Below, one piece after another: positions 34,458 through 46,220 of a stretch of DNA of 64,000 nucleotides. The DNA is from Bryopsis sp. KO-2023. Lineage: Eukaryota; Chlorophyta; Ulvophyceae; Bryopsidales; Bryopsidaceae. Numbering within the stretch: the first letter of the stretch is position 1; the number at the start of each line of letters is the position of its first letter. The notes beneath the pieces were generated by a model, which did no database searches, was not told where the DNA came from, and was given only the letters and a program-made list of their open reading frames with translations. The DNA lies in contig BSYQ01000011.1 of the NCBI GenBank assembly GCA_030272585.1, positions 4,092,001 to 4,156,000 on the forward strand. Reading direction: 5' to 3'. The position numbers and the translations under genes were made by a program.

Positions 34458-35828
34458 ATGGCGAGAACGATCGCGAGCATTGTGACTTTCAGCGTCCTAG
34501 CCCTGGTGGCTATCGTCGGGCTCGTTTTCACTTGCACTGGGTTTGGACTGGGATATAGCCAGTGTTCCGCAAAGGACGCTGCTGTCTGCGATGATGCCTA
34601 CTTCTCCCGCTGGTGGGCTGTCGTTCTGCAAGCGGTCGTGGCGGTGAGCGTGGGCGCTATCGTGTTGAGCGGCAAGCTCGAGGAGCTGCGGACGATTGCC
34701 ATCGCTTTCCTGGTTGTCGCTTCCTCCGTCCTGATGGCGGGACTCGACGCAGCCTTGTTCAGCGTGGAGTATGCTAACGAGAAGCGAAACGCCGAATTCG
34801 CCGCGGGTGGTTTGGCCCTGTTGACACTTGCAAACTTCGTTGGCATCATCATGCTGGGCGTCAGCGGTGCCGGTGGCGAGAAACGCAAAGAGTCGTGGCA
34901 CATCCGAAAAATCGTCAGCGCCACTCTGTTCATCGTGCTGTTGTTGGCGAGTTGGGGCATCATGCTTGCGGGGACCATCACTCAGCAAGTCAGCTGTTTC
35001 GATGATGACGTCGAGGCGCACTGCAGCTACAAGCTTCGTTTCACCTGGTGGACCATCGCCTTCGAACTCGTTGTTATGGTGTGGGTTGCGGTCGCGATGG
35101 GCTTGAACCATCTCGAAAAGATGGGTGCCGCGATTTCGGGGTTCATCGCCCTTGTTACTATCAATTTGATGGACGAAGCTGAGACCGCTGTCAACAACCT
35201 GATGGTGGACAGCAGCGACTCGATGAAGAAGCTCGTGGCCGCCGGCGTGCTGCTGTTGTGCATTGTGAATCTGTTGATGGTGCTGTTCTTTGCCGTGGGC
35301 GGCGTCATGAAAGTGCACGAGGAAGAAACGGGCGAGACCCCAACGACCTGCTCTCAGTGGGTGCCTGGTACGACGATTGCCATTTTGCCGCTTTTGCTCG
35401 GACTGGCGATGGGACTGGGCGGGGTCGTCAGGGTGCACGCCAACTTCTGCGGTTCCTCCGAGAAGGGTGGTTGTCGAGACGCGTTCAGGTCTTCCTACTG
35501 GGCGTTCGCTTTCGAGCTTGTTGTGGTTGTCGGCATCATCACGCTGGCGGTCGTCAAGAAGCAGGCGTTGCCCCGAGTGCGTGGCTTTGTGGTGACCTTT
35601 TTGGTGTTGGCTTCCGTCGAGACGATGCGCGAAGTCGGGGAGATGTTGATGACCACCGAAAGTACCCTAGGAATGATCGACCCCAATTTCAAGGGGGACG
35701 CCAGCTTGGGCATTTCGGCTGCCGGTTTCATGGTTGTGACCGCCATGAATTTTGTTTTGCTGTTGATTTTGGGACTGGAGGAGACTGAACCCACCCCCCC
35801 TGCCGGTTACACATCTGCCCCCGTCTGA
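34458..35828 (+). CDS. 12-helix membrane protein, three repeated four-helix modules (paralogue B)
   Basis: An intronless frame of 456 residues, sharing the module plan of paralogue A. Cysteine pairs in the first loop of each module are C36/C44, C180/C189 and C331/C339. Helix 2 openings are WWAVVLQ, WWTIAFELVV and YWAFAFELVV. Helix 4 follows Ala-Ala-Gly in each (about 115, 261, 421). The last helix, ISAAGFMVVTAMNFVLLLIL, is nearly that of paralogue A (LAAAGFMLTSAMNFVLIGLL). It starts directly with a hydrophobic helix (MARTIASIVTFSVLALVAIV), so the Cys-rich repeat of A is missing. The tail is short and Pro-rich (TPPAGYTSAPV). The pair looks like a tandem duplication of an internally triplicated gene. 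No enzyme motif is present; transport, adhesion or membrane-organising roles are all possible. Confidence 0.8.
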   Translation: MARTIASIVTFSVLALVAIVGLVFTCTGFGLGYSQCSAKDAAVCDDAYFSRWWAVVLQAVVAVSVGAIVLSGKLEELRTIAIAFLVVASSVLMAGLDAALFSVEYANEKRNAEFAAGGLALLTLANFVGIIMLGVSGAGGEKRKESWHIRKIVSATLFIVLLLASWGIMLAGTITQQVSCFDDDVEAHCSYKLRFTWWTIAFELVVMVWVAVAMGLNHLEKMGAAISGFIALVTINLMDEAETAVNNLMVDSSDSMKKLVAAGVLLLCIVNLLMVLFFAVGGVMKVHEEETGETPTTCSQWVPGTTIAILPLLLGLAMGLGGVVRVHANFCGSSEKGGCRDAFRSSYWAFAFELVVVVGIITLAVVKKQALPRVRGFVVTFLVLASVETMREVGEMLMTTESTLGMIDPNFKGDASLGISAAGFMVVTAMNFVLLLILGLEETEPTPPAGYTSAPV

Positions 35829-36270
35829 ATGGTTAAAATTAGCATCATCGCTCAGAGGTCAAAACTTTGGGAGCCCTTGAGAAATCGTCGAGGTGGCTGG
35901 GTGGCATGGAATTAGACTCGGATATATTGCACAACAAACATTACGAATGAGTCGGGGTTTTTTTCACTTTTTTTTTTTTTTATGGGGGCGGTTTTCTTGC
36001 CTGAAGGTGGATCTTTTTCCTCCCTTCTTTTTTTTCTTGGAGGGATTATATTTGGCGTCGGAGTTATGGTGGTTTTTGGCTCTCCTTATCAGGCCAGCAT
36101 TTTGTTAGTATTTTCCAAGATTTATCGATTATATTTTCAAAAATGCATCCTTTTTCTCGTCTGTTTACCTCACTTTGGGGAATGCATGGTGCCAGAATCG
36201 AAAAGAAAATACGAATGACCAATTACATGTCCAGCAATGAATTGGAGTGTGAAGTCCAAAGAAATTTCCC
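35829..36270. other. Convergent 3' spacer
   Basis: A T-run-rich spacer between paralogue B (+) and the helicase (-). No feature was seen. Confidence 0.5.
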
Positions 36271-39200
36271 TTATCCACCATCCAGCAGTTTGCTTTTCAT
36301 TTTTTCAATTGCAGCATCTACTTGGGGCTTAAGATCTCTGAGTTCATCTACGTTGGGAATGATGCTATCCAGGTCTTTCCCCAATTTAGCCCGCAAGCTG
36401 TTGAATGCATCTTCATCCACTGATTTCCTGATCAGTGAATATGCTTTTCCACCGTCACCAGCTCTGGCAGTCCTCCCAACCCTGAACATCACTCACCTCA
36501 TTCAACCCTTCTGTCACAAAGATCATGTAATGGAAAATCGTGTAAATCATAAGGTGGGGGGGAGGAAAGCCTTTTTCTCAGACAAGCAGCACACAGTGTT
36601 GCCTATATTCCAGCAGGAAGCCTTTCATCCTTCATTCTGTAGAAGATCATATATATATATATCGGAGCAGCAACTCTGACTGTAAGGTGTCAGATCGGAA
36701 CACCTTACAATCTCCAGCTTGACCTTCCTTTTGCTTTTTTAATTGATCGTCGTGGAGACTATTTGCAAGAGGAGTATTGCTTACCTGTGGATGTATTTTT
36801 TGACATGGCTTGGGGTGTCATAATTCACGACATGCTTGATGTTTGCAACGTCTATTCCCCTGGACAAAGCATCCGACGCCACCATTATCCTGATTTCCTT
36901 TTTCCTAAAAGCATCCAGAGTGGCCTTTCTCTGCTTCAATGTCATATGGGCAGAATACTCCGCCACCAAGCCCTTGAACTCGTCCATTTCACAGAGCATC
37001 ATGTAAAGCCTGACAAATACAGCAACCCCACCCCCCAAAAAACCCTTCAAAAAACTGAGCACTGAGGGATTTATCCAAACATACACACACAGGGTTCGGT
37101 CCTCTTGTCAATTTCATCTTGGCTTTCTTGTTCGATCGTACTTAATCTAGGATAAAAACCCCAGGCACCCCGTTCACCATACAGATGAGCGATATCCGCC
37201 CACCACTCCAGTAAGAACAAATCGACCTTCCTGCACATGGTGGAATTTCACAAATGGTTACTCTGAAAAACATATCACCTGGAGGCTGTCTCCACCGTCT
37301 GTGCGAAAATCAGGGTCCTTTCTTCAGCAAAATCCTTCAAAAGCTTCACGAGAATCAGTGGCCTCAAGGGTGCCGGACAAACCAGTTTGAACTCCTCCAG
37401 ACCTGGTTTAAAAAAAGAATATATTCGTCACATCACACGATAAAAAACACGTTTTTTAATCTTGCTTTCGATTGGTTTGAAAAAACCTTGGGCCGGCAAA
37501 AAAAGTGAACGTAAACAAATAATTAACACCAAAAGATTGAGGGTTTTCGATTGTTGTGGAGGTCATCTGTTCAAACCTTGAGGAAGCGCATATCTTGATT
37601 TCTTTTGCTGGGGTGCGACGAGCCTTGCATGATGGATGTCCAAACTGGAGAGCGCTCCAGGGTCCCGGGTAACCGTGGCCGAAACCATCACTTTCAAAAC
37701 TCGAGAACGCATGCTTGTTTCTGACCCCCCCAAAAAAAACACAGTGAACAGGATATCCAACGACACTTTTTCTTCTTTTTCCCGGCCAGATTCATTGCAT
37801 TCAAACAAATACAAGAAAACTGCAACTCGTGGTGCCTCATCACATCAAACCTAAACCTCAGATTAGTCAGACCTGGCCTGAACACCCTATTCAAGCTGCC
37901 TGACAGAGGGTTTGAGTGTTTCTCCAATCGAAGCCTGCCAACAAGATGGGGTGCAAGCTTTTCGAAAGCATCCCCCCCTTTCATCAGCACATCGGCCTCG
38001 TCCACAACCTGACAACCACACAGCCAATACAAATGGAATCAATCAGTTGCAGTTTTTTTTATCTCTTTGAATGCAATGAAGCTGGCCGAGAAAAAGACGA
38101 AAAACTGTGTTGAATATCTGTGGGGGGTTCTTTTGGTCAGAGAATTCACCACCACCAGCAAAATCAACCTCATTGCAATCCTTTCATTAAAGGGCACCTC
38201 CTCTAAGGTATGGAAGCATGATTAACACAACGGGTGCAACCCCCCCCCCCCTCTCACCAGGAACTTCATATGCTTCAAGGCAAGGGCTTTCGTTTCTTTC
38301 AGGTGGACCAACAGATGGCCAGGAGTTGTTACCAAAACATCAATGGCATTCAGCCCATCAATAACACAAGCATCCCTGCAAGCGCCTTGCTGAAGCACTT
38401 TGGTTTCCACCGTCACGTCACGTAGCCCCAGAATCTCCACCCTCAAATTTACGCATCCACAAACTGCTTTTGCCACCCCAAACACCTAGAAAGGGAAAAG
38501 AAAAGAAAAAAACGTCGCACGAATATCAGCCATCCGTCGGAGAAGATTTTGGCACCCTTGCACAATATTTGTTTTAGGGTAAGCCCCATCGAGATTGAAT
38601 GATGTCTCTATTGAATATCTTTTAAATTCTATTATATATTTCACAAAAAAGCATTTCTTACCCTGTGATATCTGTGATATGAATGCATGTTTAATTTTCA
38701 TTAGGCAAATTTTCCCAACAAAGGCGAGGTGATGTAGCCCAAACCCTCAAGAAAAAATCCAGCTCAACACATTCAGTTCTAGAAAACCCTCCACAGTTGC
38801 ATCCAAGGTAAAGTCAACTAAATACAAAATCTCTTGTATTGCTGCGCTATATATATACATATATATAAAAGCTGGATTTATGCAGCTTTGTTCAACAATT
38901 TTTTGGCATTGCTTTTTCTCCCTGACCTGAGATGCAAGAGCTGCTGTCGGCAAAATAATGATCGCCCCCAGACAATGCAAAGAACTTCCTGCACGCCTGG
39001 ATTGGAAAACAAGCCTTCATCGATTCAATGAGGTCACAAAGGGGTGGTGTTTTTTCTTTTCTTTTCTTTTCTTTTCTTTTCTTTTCTTTTCTTTTCTTTT
39101 CTTTTCTTTTCTTTTCTTTTCTTTTCTTTTCTGCATGTCAATGAAGTTTGGATTCAACCAACAGCCAAGTGACCTCGCTCTCATGAATCTTAGCTGGCAG

Positions 39201-39879
39201 ATGACTGGATTTTGATCGTTGGGGGATATGATCGCAAAATTCAAAAGGCGTCAGCAGAGTCGTCACCGAACGACGATTTTTCGTGCCTGCTGAGGGCTTG
39301 GGCGATCGGCAAGCAATAAGCGAGCGTTTTTCCCGAGCCGGTCGGCGAGCACACGCAAAGGTCGTGGGTGTGATCGCTTCCGCCAGAGAGCTCCCGCCAG
39401 ACAGCGTATTGCACCGGAAAGCACTGAGAAAATCCCCTCTCCACAAAACAAAAACGAATATCCAGTGACGACCAAGGTGAAACATCGCACGCAGTTTAAG
39501 GATGGCATCACAGCCCTTGGGGAGAGAGATAGCAGCCGACGTAAAACGTTCTAGACATTTTGCGTGCGTGTTGGCGTATACATAGACATCCGTCAGGTAA
39601 ACAAACACCTGTCTCCAAATGCTTCAACAGCCGCTCGTCCAGACCGCGCAGCTCCTTGAGATCTCTATGCTTTTCGTCGACGACCAAGTGATTCCGAAAC
39701 CACGACAGCACGGGACCTCGTAAGTCACCAGCGGCGGCGCTCGCATCCGCCACCTCCTCATCGTGCGAATTCGTTCCCGAGTCCGAGTCCACGTCCGCGG
39801 GCGGATCCAATTTCGCAGCGCCGCCCTCCACCAGCTTCCTTCTTTTCAAATCTCGAACGGTTTCGCCCCCGTTATCCAT
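36271..39879 (-). CDS. DDX51: DEAD-box RNA helicase, DDX51/Dbp6 type
   Basis: Nine exons: 39607-39879, 39267-39423, 38927-38988, 38258-38485, 37873-38008, 37577-37720, 37279-37402, 36785-37009, 36271-36481, giving 519 residues. Seen in order: a Q-motif-like CFPVQYAVW, motif I SPTGSGKT (about 117-124), IIILPTAALASQ, TPGHLLVHL, motif II VVDEAD (about 241-246), motif III-like MVSATVTRD, the subfamily block LPQGLEEFKLVCPAPLRPLI, SDALSRGIDV and motif VI HRVGRTARAG (about 449-458). The last set is characteristic of Dbp6/DDX51, an ATP-dependent helicase of early 60S ribosome assembly in the nucleolus. I start at MDNGGETVRDLKRRK because it lacks a leader; the frame is open to another ATG at 40011, which would add a basic 44-residue extension. 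The exon 1 end is uncertain by two bases. The SAT motif reads SAT as expected. Confidence 0.88.
39056..39131. repeat. (CTTTT)n microsatellite
   Basis: About 15 uninterrupted copies of a five-base unit in intron 2 of the helicase gene. On the transcribed strand it reads AAAAG. Confidence 0.95.
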
Positions 39880-40018
39880 CCTGAACGCGTCGACAAAGAG
39901 CGTAGAACGAGTCCGTTTGGTGGCGGACGTGCGAGCTTTTGACAGAAACCTGCGATATTTGCACAAGAGTTGGTTGTGAAAGGAGGGTGTGTCAGCTGCC
40001 AGCGATCGCATTGGTAAT

Positions 40019-40250
40019 AGGGATGTTGCGCAAAACTACGTAGCTCCCAATTTACGCAGCCACGTCACGTACGACAGCATAATTTCGCGGAAATGCAGGT
40101 TTTCTACGTACGTATTTTGACTCTTTTCAAACAGGACTCCGTTTAACAACGGATCCTTGTCAGCATCAGTGAAAATTCCCGCGAAACTACGCTGTCGTAC
40201 GTGACGTGGCTGCGTAAATTGGGAGCTACGTAGTTTTGCGCAACATCCCT
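40019..40250. mobile_element. 232 bp inverted-repeat element, MITE-like
   Basis: The first 60 bases from 40019 (AGGGATGTTGCG...) are matched exactly, as reverse complement, by the last 60 bases ending at 40250 (...CGCAACATCCCT). Similarity continues for about 12 more bases with three A/G differences. The arms enclose about 88 bp of unrelated DNA. The element is flanked on both sides by AAT, a possible 3 bp target duplication. There is no coding capacity. It lies between the start codons of the helicase (-) and the carrier (+), that is, inside their shared promoter region. A structural promoter hairpin is an alternative, but arm length and flanks suggest a non-autonomous DNA transposon. Confidence 0.75.
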
Positions 40251-40354
40251 AATATCACACGTGTTCTGCTGCTGGAAATCGAGAAACGGACGACTTTCAG
40301 AAAAGTCGAGGTTGGATCCTTTTGGAAGAAAAGTAGAGAAGCTGCGAGTACAAT

Positions 40355-43052
40355 ATGGCGGAGGAAGAGCAACGCACCGATTGGATGCGGCGAAATCTTG
40401 TCGGTCTGCCCGTCTTCGTGCGGGTGAGTGGGCCAAAAAATTTCTGACGCAGGCATGCGCTGTAATAAAAATTGTGCCTGGGTAGCCCCTGCAAAATCCC
40501 TGCAAAACTGTGCAAAAATTTCACTCCAGTGAAAAAAAAAAGCAGGAAAACAGCAGGAAGTTGTTCTTTTCATTGTTTTTTGGAGGAAATCTGTGCAGAT
40601 CGATCGATGAATTGATGCATTAGCTGCATGGGTGGTTTCCAATTCTGATGTGTGTTTTTTAACAGGAAATGTTAGCTGGGGGCTTGGCTGGCATGGTTGG
40701 GAAAACATCAGTTGCACCACTAGAAAGAGTCAAAATTTTATTCCAGGTGCGGTTATGTGTATTATGTTGACATGCCTCCGGCAACTTTTTCGTCGTCAAG
40801 AATCTGTGTATGGATCCGCCAAAAAAAGAGAAAAGCTTCTGATGGAGGCATGCATCAAAAATTCCATTTGAGAAACAGCCGTTTTGTGTTTGGGGGGGGG
40901 GTTGTTTTTTCGACCGCAACCTATATGTTACGTATTCTGTTTTGTTCCTGAAATTGACGTAATTTCAATTCACCTTTCCAAAAAGAAGAAGAAAGGATTC
41001 ATTCCCCTTATATGAAATCAAGTGGCACTTATTAGTCATCAGTAGTCCATGTGGTTGAGTTGGTAAGATCAGTGCATCCAAATCCCCCCCCCCCCCCCTT
41101 CCTTTCTTTACTGATGCCCATGAGACTCGTGATTAATGCTTGGTGGGCTAGGAAAAGAGTCTTTCCCTAGCTCTCTATTTTTGGTTTTGGGAAAGGGGGA
41201 GTCCTCAGGCGATAGGTGTGAAGTGTTATGTAGAGATAGAGGCTTCTGTTTTAAACTGAATTCCTGATGGCTGCCATAGTTCGGAAAGATGCAGAGAGGT
41301 GTTTTCCCGATCTTTGCTTTCAGACGGGGCGCATGCCAGGAACCAGCGTTTTTCACACACTGTCCTTGCTCCTGAAGAAGGAGGGTTTTCTTGGACTGTA
41401 CAAGTAAGACAGAGCAACATGGAGAGAGGGAGGGGGTCGTTTTTTCATTTCGAAGCCTGCCATACATCCGAATGTATGGTCACATAGGCTTGGATTTACC
41501 TCACCTCTTGTCGTTTACAGGGGAAACGGTGCCAGTGTGGTTAGAATCATACCCTACTCAGCCCTCCATTTCCATGCATACGAAATCAATCGTCGATTTC
41601 TGGTGGAGTCCCCCCCTCTGCTCAGCCTGTTAGGAACAAACTCCAGTGCCCCCTCGACCTTGGTTGACCTTTTTGCGGGGGCAGGGGCTGGGGCCACGGC
41701 CGTGATGGTCACGTACCCTTTGGATTTGGTTCGCACTCGGCTGGCTTGTATGAGCGAAGTGAGGGAGAATCACGGGCTGGCGAAACAATGGACTTGGGCT
41801 GAAAGATTGACGATCCGGGAAGTGGTGGCAGACGTCCTGAAAAAAGAGGGGGTTCTAGGATTGTACAGGGGAGTCGGCCCAACTTTGCTTGGAATTCTAC
41901 CCTATGCAGGTGCGAAACTGGAACCTCGCAAAAGGAATGGTTTTTGTTTGAGGTCGATCGGAGCTTAAACAAGAATTTATGGCCATTCGTGTGTGGTGAA
42001 CACCATCGATTCAGGGCATATACATATATATATGTTGCAGCAACCATATGAATGTGGAAATCGAATACTGTCGATATGACAGGGACCCCCGATCAAAAAT
42101 CTTGCAATTCTGTACCTCTTTTCTTGTCGCGGTGGAGGTTCAGCCCCACCGAATTGAATTTCCAGTTTCCTATGATGAGCGATGTTCTTTTGGCTTTGTT
42201 CAGGCCTGAAGTTTTACATTTATCAAACCTTGAAGCAACGGTATCGATTGTCGCGGGGTGACCCCATCGAATCTAACCCCAAAAGAAAATCGCACCTTCC
42301 GATTCCTGTGATGTTGGCATTTGGAGGGATCGCTGGGCTGATTGGTCAGACTGCCGTCTACCCCCTGGATGTGGTCCGGCGAAGGATGCAGGTATTCGTT
42401 ACATTTACAGTTAACCTTAACCTGGACAGTTCAATTGACATGGGACCAGTGTGAGCTGTTTCTTCAAATTACACTGAAGTGTGTGAGTAAGGCAACTGCC
42501 AACTTTTCCGAAGTTGAAGTATGGTTCTATTTCATATCGAGGAGGGATGTGGGGGTGGGAGCTACGTTTTCTGGAGCTACAAGTTTGATGTTGGTGTGTT
42601 TTGTTTGATTCCAGGTACCGTCGCATTCCAGCGGATTCCTTCCAGTTTCCAAAAACACCCACCACCGAGCACCCCCAGTAGAAACCTATCGATCCACCTG
42701 GGATGGCCTCGGTAAAATTGCTCGTAGCGGTGGCTTTCGGTCGCTTTTTGCAGGTGAAAAAAAAAAGCAATGAATGAATAAATAATAATTGTTTTGCGGC
42801 CTTTTATTAGGCGCCCTACAAGTGAACTCCACAAATAATTCTGGCATGTTGGTGTGCTGTATGTGTGCTTTTTTCTGGTCGAACTTGATGGTAGTCTATA
42901 TAGAGATCATCCAGTGTGCTACCATACATTGTTGTGTTTGTGTGTTTGCAGGTTTGAGCATAAATTACATGAAGGTTATTCCATCCACTGCAATCGGGTT
43001 CACAGTTTACGACGCACTCAAGCATTACTTACAATTGGAAGGCAATTTATAG
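40355..43052 (+). CDS. Mitochondrial carrier, CoA/adenine-nucleotide type
   Basis: Seven exons: 40355-40423, 40666-40746, 41324-41403, 41521-41909, 42204-42391, 42615-42753, 42952-43052, giving 348 residues. All three carrier signatures are present: APLERVK (about 40-46), YPLDLVRTR (about 142-150) and YPLDVVRRR (about 259-267), each followed by the usual LYRG/LFAG-type helix ends ([30 protein letters not shown]). Six membrane helices are expected in the mitochondrial inner membrane. The [12 protein letters not shown] start and the [11 protein letters not shown] block match the CoA/ADP-type group (LEU5, SLC25A16/42), so CoA or a related nucleotide is the likeliest substrate; that is inference. 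Length is near the family norm. The inverted-repeat element ends about 105 bp upstream of the start. Confidence 0.88.
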
Positions 43053-43315
43053 AGTTGTGGGGGATAGTTGCATTGGGGAAAAAAAAAATGCGGTTCAATT
43101 TTTTTCTGGAAAATGAAAAGTGAGACGACTGGGGAAATTTCCATGTCAATATGCCACCTGTCATCAAGTGCCAATTTCTTAACAAAAACATATTTTAAAT
43201 TCCAACACCATATTCACTGTTCGTTTTGGTTTGTTTGTTTCAAAGAATTGCGGAAGGTAGTCCCTGGACCTTACACACATTAGTCATATTATGTAAGAAC
43301 CCTGATTCCAACACA

Positions 43316-46031
43316 TTACTCATAGCTATCATAGGCCACCCCTGCAAAACAGAGTCCGACCGAAGGTGCCGCTGAAGCGCTCATTACTCTATTTTTCGCA
43401 GCTGCTATTTCCAGCAAAGCCTCGACACTGCCCTCCCTTGAATTTCCCCATGAGGCCTCCCTGATTGTTGTCGACACCAAAACCCTCACCATCTTTCTCA
43501 AAAATCTATTCCCCACCAATTCCACACACATCACATCCACTCCCCCATCGTCCCCTGTCAGTCTGAGGGCAAAAGCACGGCCTTTGATCAAAGTGCATGT
43601 GCATTCTTTGCCCTTGGGGGTGTCACGAGCAAATGAATAGTAATTGATCGGCTGCCCCTCCAATTTTTGAAGCAGCTGATTGGCTTTTTCGATGTCGACA
43701 TCGGATAGGTCCACACGCTCCACCTCAGGGATTTCACCAACCTGAGAATTCATCTAGTCAGTGTAATTGCAGGTTAGGCTTTGGTTAGGGAATGGAGGGC
43801 CGGGTGGTGAGTTTCAATTGGGGAGCAAGCAAAGGGATATTGATTTTGACCCTCCTCTTTTTGTGCTAATGGAATTCAGAAAGGGTTTCCATTAATGCTG
43901 GCTTGATGCCAGTGGACCTGTGCATAAAAAACAAAAAGAAAGAAGAAAACACACGAAATCAAACTGGATAGGTGAAACTCACTTGGGAGAAGTCCTCTGG
44001 ATGGTGAGGTTCATAAGTCATATCGGATAGGTCATATCCGAGACTGACGTCCTTCATCTGATCTTCTATATGCCCCCACTGTTTCTGCAACATCCACAAT
44101 GCTTCCATCAGTAATTTTATTCCTTTTTTTTTCAATTGATTTTCTGGAAGTTTTCAAAATTCAGCGATGGGGATGATGAACACATATGTTTAGGACATGC
44201 TCATCAAGAATTCGTTTTACATGATTTTTAATTAAAAAAAAAGGAAAAAAAATCTTTTTTACTCACAGGGTCACCCTTTCGCATCGGGAACAAGTAGATG
44301 TATCGTCGCCAGTTTGCTGAAAAAGTTGCGTGGAATTTTCTGGGGACTGGCTCCGCCCACCAAGCCCTCAGTTTCCCTGGAGCAATCGAGTTGAATGCGT
44401 TCAGGATATATGTGCTGGGCAAACTCCTCCAGCCATAAAACGAAACAACCTGTGACCAAAACCTCTTTCTGTATTGCACCAATGTGGTTTCTTTCCGAAT
44501 GTGAAAAAGCCATAAGGAGGATGTCGATACTGGCCACATTTTTTATATATGTTTTTCAGCATGTCAGTCTTTTTTTGGCAACCCCTCCCAAACTTAAAAA
44601 AGTAAGGGAAGGGGGGGGGGGGGGGTTAATTCCATACCATTGTTTTTTCAAGTTTTTAATTCTGGAGGGTTGGTGGTCTCCAATAATATCTTTCAAAAAT
44701 TAAAAGCTGATAATTCTTTCAGGTGGGAACACTCCCAAGCAAAAGTCGTTCGTAATTGGGAGGTTTGTTTTTGGCTGATAGTTGGCGTTTGATAACAGGA
44801 ATATTTCTGGACCACAGAAAACCCAAAAACATGTGGAATACGAACATGGAAAAGTATTGTTTGATAGATCCCTGTTGCTAATCGGATGGACACTCACTTG
44901 CGCACAGGAGCTCACAGCCCTGTCTGTCCGACCCGAAGTAGCCACCAGGATATTTGCATCGGGGAGGATTTCCCGAATTTTCTCCCGGAGCACTTTTTCA
45001 ACAGTCCGGCGCTCTTTCTGACAGGCCCATCCATGGAAGTGCGGCCCATAGTATGACAACCCCACCTGAAATTAAAGGGAAAATTCATTCGTTCCCTGTC
45101 TGCTCCCAGCCGTAAATTTCAGTTCATGTTGAGAGCATTCCCTCCATTTTCTAACCAAAAAAAACAACAAAACCCTGCCTGATTGGCTGATTCCAAATCG
45201 GGTTTTTGATCGACCCCTTCCCCCCAAAGGTCTTACAGTTTTTTCGGTAGATTTCGTTTTTTACCTTGTAAGTGATTCGTTCGCATCCTCTTATGGTCCG
45301 TTGCTCAACCAGGCCTTGGCTGTCGACGACATTTGCTCCGCCCGATTCACATATTTTTTGCCTCCAATTCTCCCCCAGAATCACTTCCTCCCCGCTTGGT
45401 ACTCCAAGGTCCCTCAACGAAACCTCCCCAGCCACCAATTGTTGATAAAATCGAAGAACGGACTGCAACATGCATTTTTTAACACAAACATTGAGTTTCA
45501 ACAGTGCATGGACCTGGTTTCAGAGTCCCAACAAAAACAGGTTTGAACGTTGGATTTTAAACTACTTGTGTTATTCATGTTCGCTGAGTTCTTTTTCCTT
45601 TGCACTAGAATTAGATCAGGCTAGCAGGGCAGTTTCCCAATCAAAAAGAAATGCACATTGATGAGAGGACCACACACGAACAAAGTAGAACAAAGTCAGT
45701 TACAAGAAGGAAAAGTAACGCCCGTTTCGCTGCGACCGTTTTCCACCACCACCTTCCAATCTCTGCCATACTCCAAGAACCGCTTTGTTTGTGCGGGCCC
45801 CCAGCCGGGGCCGTCCCAGAGCATCGGCTTGCGTTCTCCGTTCGCCAGCCTCGAGAACTTGGGAAGAGAGTGGCTCTGACGTCGCCCGACGCAAGGAACG
45901 AGATCGACACACTTGAGCAACATAGAACGAGCGTTTCCGATCAGCTCCGACAGGTTCTGACGTCTATTATGACGACCCACAAAAGAGGTTTGCACGGGTT
46001 GCTGTATCAACTTCCCGTGACACCAAGCCAT
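43316..46031 (-). CDS. TruA-type tRNA pseudouridine synthase
   Basis: Six exons: 45753-46031, 45265-45462, 44898-45065, 44267-44449, 43983-44084, 43316-43741, giving up to 451 residues. The enzyme isomerises uridines in the tRNA anticodon arm (positions 38-40 in bacterial TruA). The core starts VGLSYYGPHFHGWACQ, the catalytic block is SGRTDRAVSSCAQVVSF with the active Asp at about 207, and the Arg/Tyr block is HATFSANWRRYIYLF. The C-terminal core follows as INYYSFARDTPKG and VGNRFLRKMVRVLV. The N-terminal 90 residues are poorly conserved and Arg-rich; translation could start at an internal Met (MLLKCVDLVPCVGRRQ), giving an organelle-like leader. Exon 1 is the least certain part. Confidence 0.85.
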
Positions 46032-46220
46032 GAATTTGATTCATGGACGGAAACGGGAAACGAACAGGCAATCCACCCTCCCCCAAATTTAGGCGCGTCC
46101 ACCACTCCCGTAATACTGTACGGCATAACTCGTACGGCACCGCTGGCAACAACAAAAAGGAGTGCATCAACAGTTTCTTGAACCTTTGTTCTGGTGGCCG
46201 AGCAGGCGAGGATACCAAAC
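46032..46220. promoter_or_regulatory. Divergent promoter between TruA-type gene and PRP19
   Basis: 189 bp between the two proposed start codons, moderately CpG-rich. If the TruA-type protein starts at its internal Met, the gap is about 110 bp larger. Confidence 0.45.

Noticed and set aside
34497-35438. 313-codon minus-strand frame inside paralogue B
   Set aside because: Antisense shadow of a GC-rich coding sequence: His/Gln-rich and without motif.
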